A DNA stretch of 33,293 nt from Prevotella sp. (GTDB lineage Bacteria; Bacteroidota; Bacteroidia; Bacteroidales; Bacteroidaceae): the NCBI GenBank assembly GCA_016281055.1, contig JAEEHW010000089.1, positions 1 through 33,293 on the forward strand, given 5' to 3'. The position numbers and the translations under genes were made by a program. Positions 33,018-33,293 of the stretch are shown one piece after another. Each line of letters opens with the position of its first letter. The first letter of the stretch is position 1. The notes beneath the pieces were generated by a model that did no database searches, was not told the DNA's origin, and saw only the letters and a list, made by a program, of their open reading frames with translations.

Positions 33018-33137
33018 GTTTACTTTATAAGTTCTCTGTTGCGAAATAATTTGTGAAGACACAAGAGAGTATGTTAATAAAAGGAACCACTTTTTGTCTG
33101 ACTATTGGGATATTTATTGAATAACAAACACTTTGCC

Positions 33138-33293
33138 TCAATTATTGAGAATACTATTGTAAAGATCTATATATTGTTTGGCTATTATATCGTATGAATA
33201 GTTGTTTACGATATAGTTGCGAATTTTTGAGATGGAATATCCTTGTGTGTTTTGATAGGTTAATGCCTCTTTTATTCCTTTTGCAATGTCTTC
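33138..33293 (-). CDS. C-terminal end of a GT4-type glycosyltransferase (partial)
   Basis: The minus-strand frame entering from the right edge encodes 51 residues ending in a TGA. They include IAKGIKEAL, then SKIRNYIVNNYSYDIIAKQYIDLYNSIL, which is the common C-terminal helix pattern of group 1 (GT4, GT-B fold) glycosyltransferases. The start and the catalytic EX7E region are outside the window. It shows that the glycan locus continues to the right. The 120 bp between it and yraN contain no promoter or terminator that I can recognise. Confidence 0.7.
   Translation of the reverse strand, partial: EDIAKGIKEALTYQNTQGYSISKIRNYIVNNYSYDIIAKQYIDLYNSILNN

Noticed and set aside
33018..33137. Possible promoter upstream of yraN
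   Set aside because: I found no -7 box with a -33 box at the right distance, so no feature is claimed.

Overview
The window looks like a Bacteroidales chromosome, most probably Prevotella or a close relative. The evidence is four promoters of the Bacteroidetes type (TTTG, exactly 20 bp, TAnnTTTG), lipoproteins with Bacteroidetes-style signals, Bacteroidetes gene neighbourhoods (HU, a tiny basic protein, RNase G; a phosphoglycerate-mutase-like gene beside thrC) and protein sequences typical of the group. Gene density is high and no stretch of 300 bp lacks a gene. I found no rRNA, tRNA, CRISPR array, transposase or phage gene.

Left part (1-9.7 kb). A secreted GH51 arabinofuranosidase on the minus strand is divergent from a compact plus-strand operon: DEDDy 3'-5' exonuclease, RlmI-like rRNA methyltransferase, TilS, a beta-helix lipoprotein and cytidine deaminase. 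Successive genes overlap or almost touch. Next come HU, a 29-residue highly basic protein that is easily missed, a hairpin, and RNase G. The RNase G terminator lies inside the 3' coding end of the convergent comF gene.

Middle (9.7-23 kb). recX-comF (minus) diverges from a Wza-type polysaccharide export lipoprotein (plus). These are followed by glmS, carA, carB, dapA and an HD-domain protein, all plus. On the minus strand, a phosphoglycerate-mutase-family protein that is probably the homoserine kinase lies upstream of thrC, giving two consecutive steps of threonine synthesis. Gaps here hold short-period tandem arrays (7, 10 and 14 bp) and AT-rich inverted repeats.

Right part (23-33.3 kb). An uninterrupted minus-strand run of glycosyltransferase genes: eight GT2 enzymes and one DUF6625 protein, almost all overlapping or within 40 bp. 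A yraN gene broken by one frameshift and the C-terminal end of a GT4 glycosyltransferase lie upstream of it. The run becomes visibly richer in A+T beyond about 25 kb, which suggests an acquired or fast-evolving surface-glycan locus. No flippase, polymerase or sugar-nucleotide gene is present inside the window. The export lipoprotein at 11.2 kb and GlmS (amino-sugar supply) are plausible functional partners, but this is inference.
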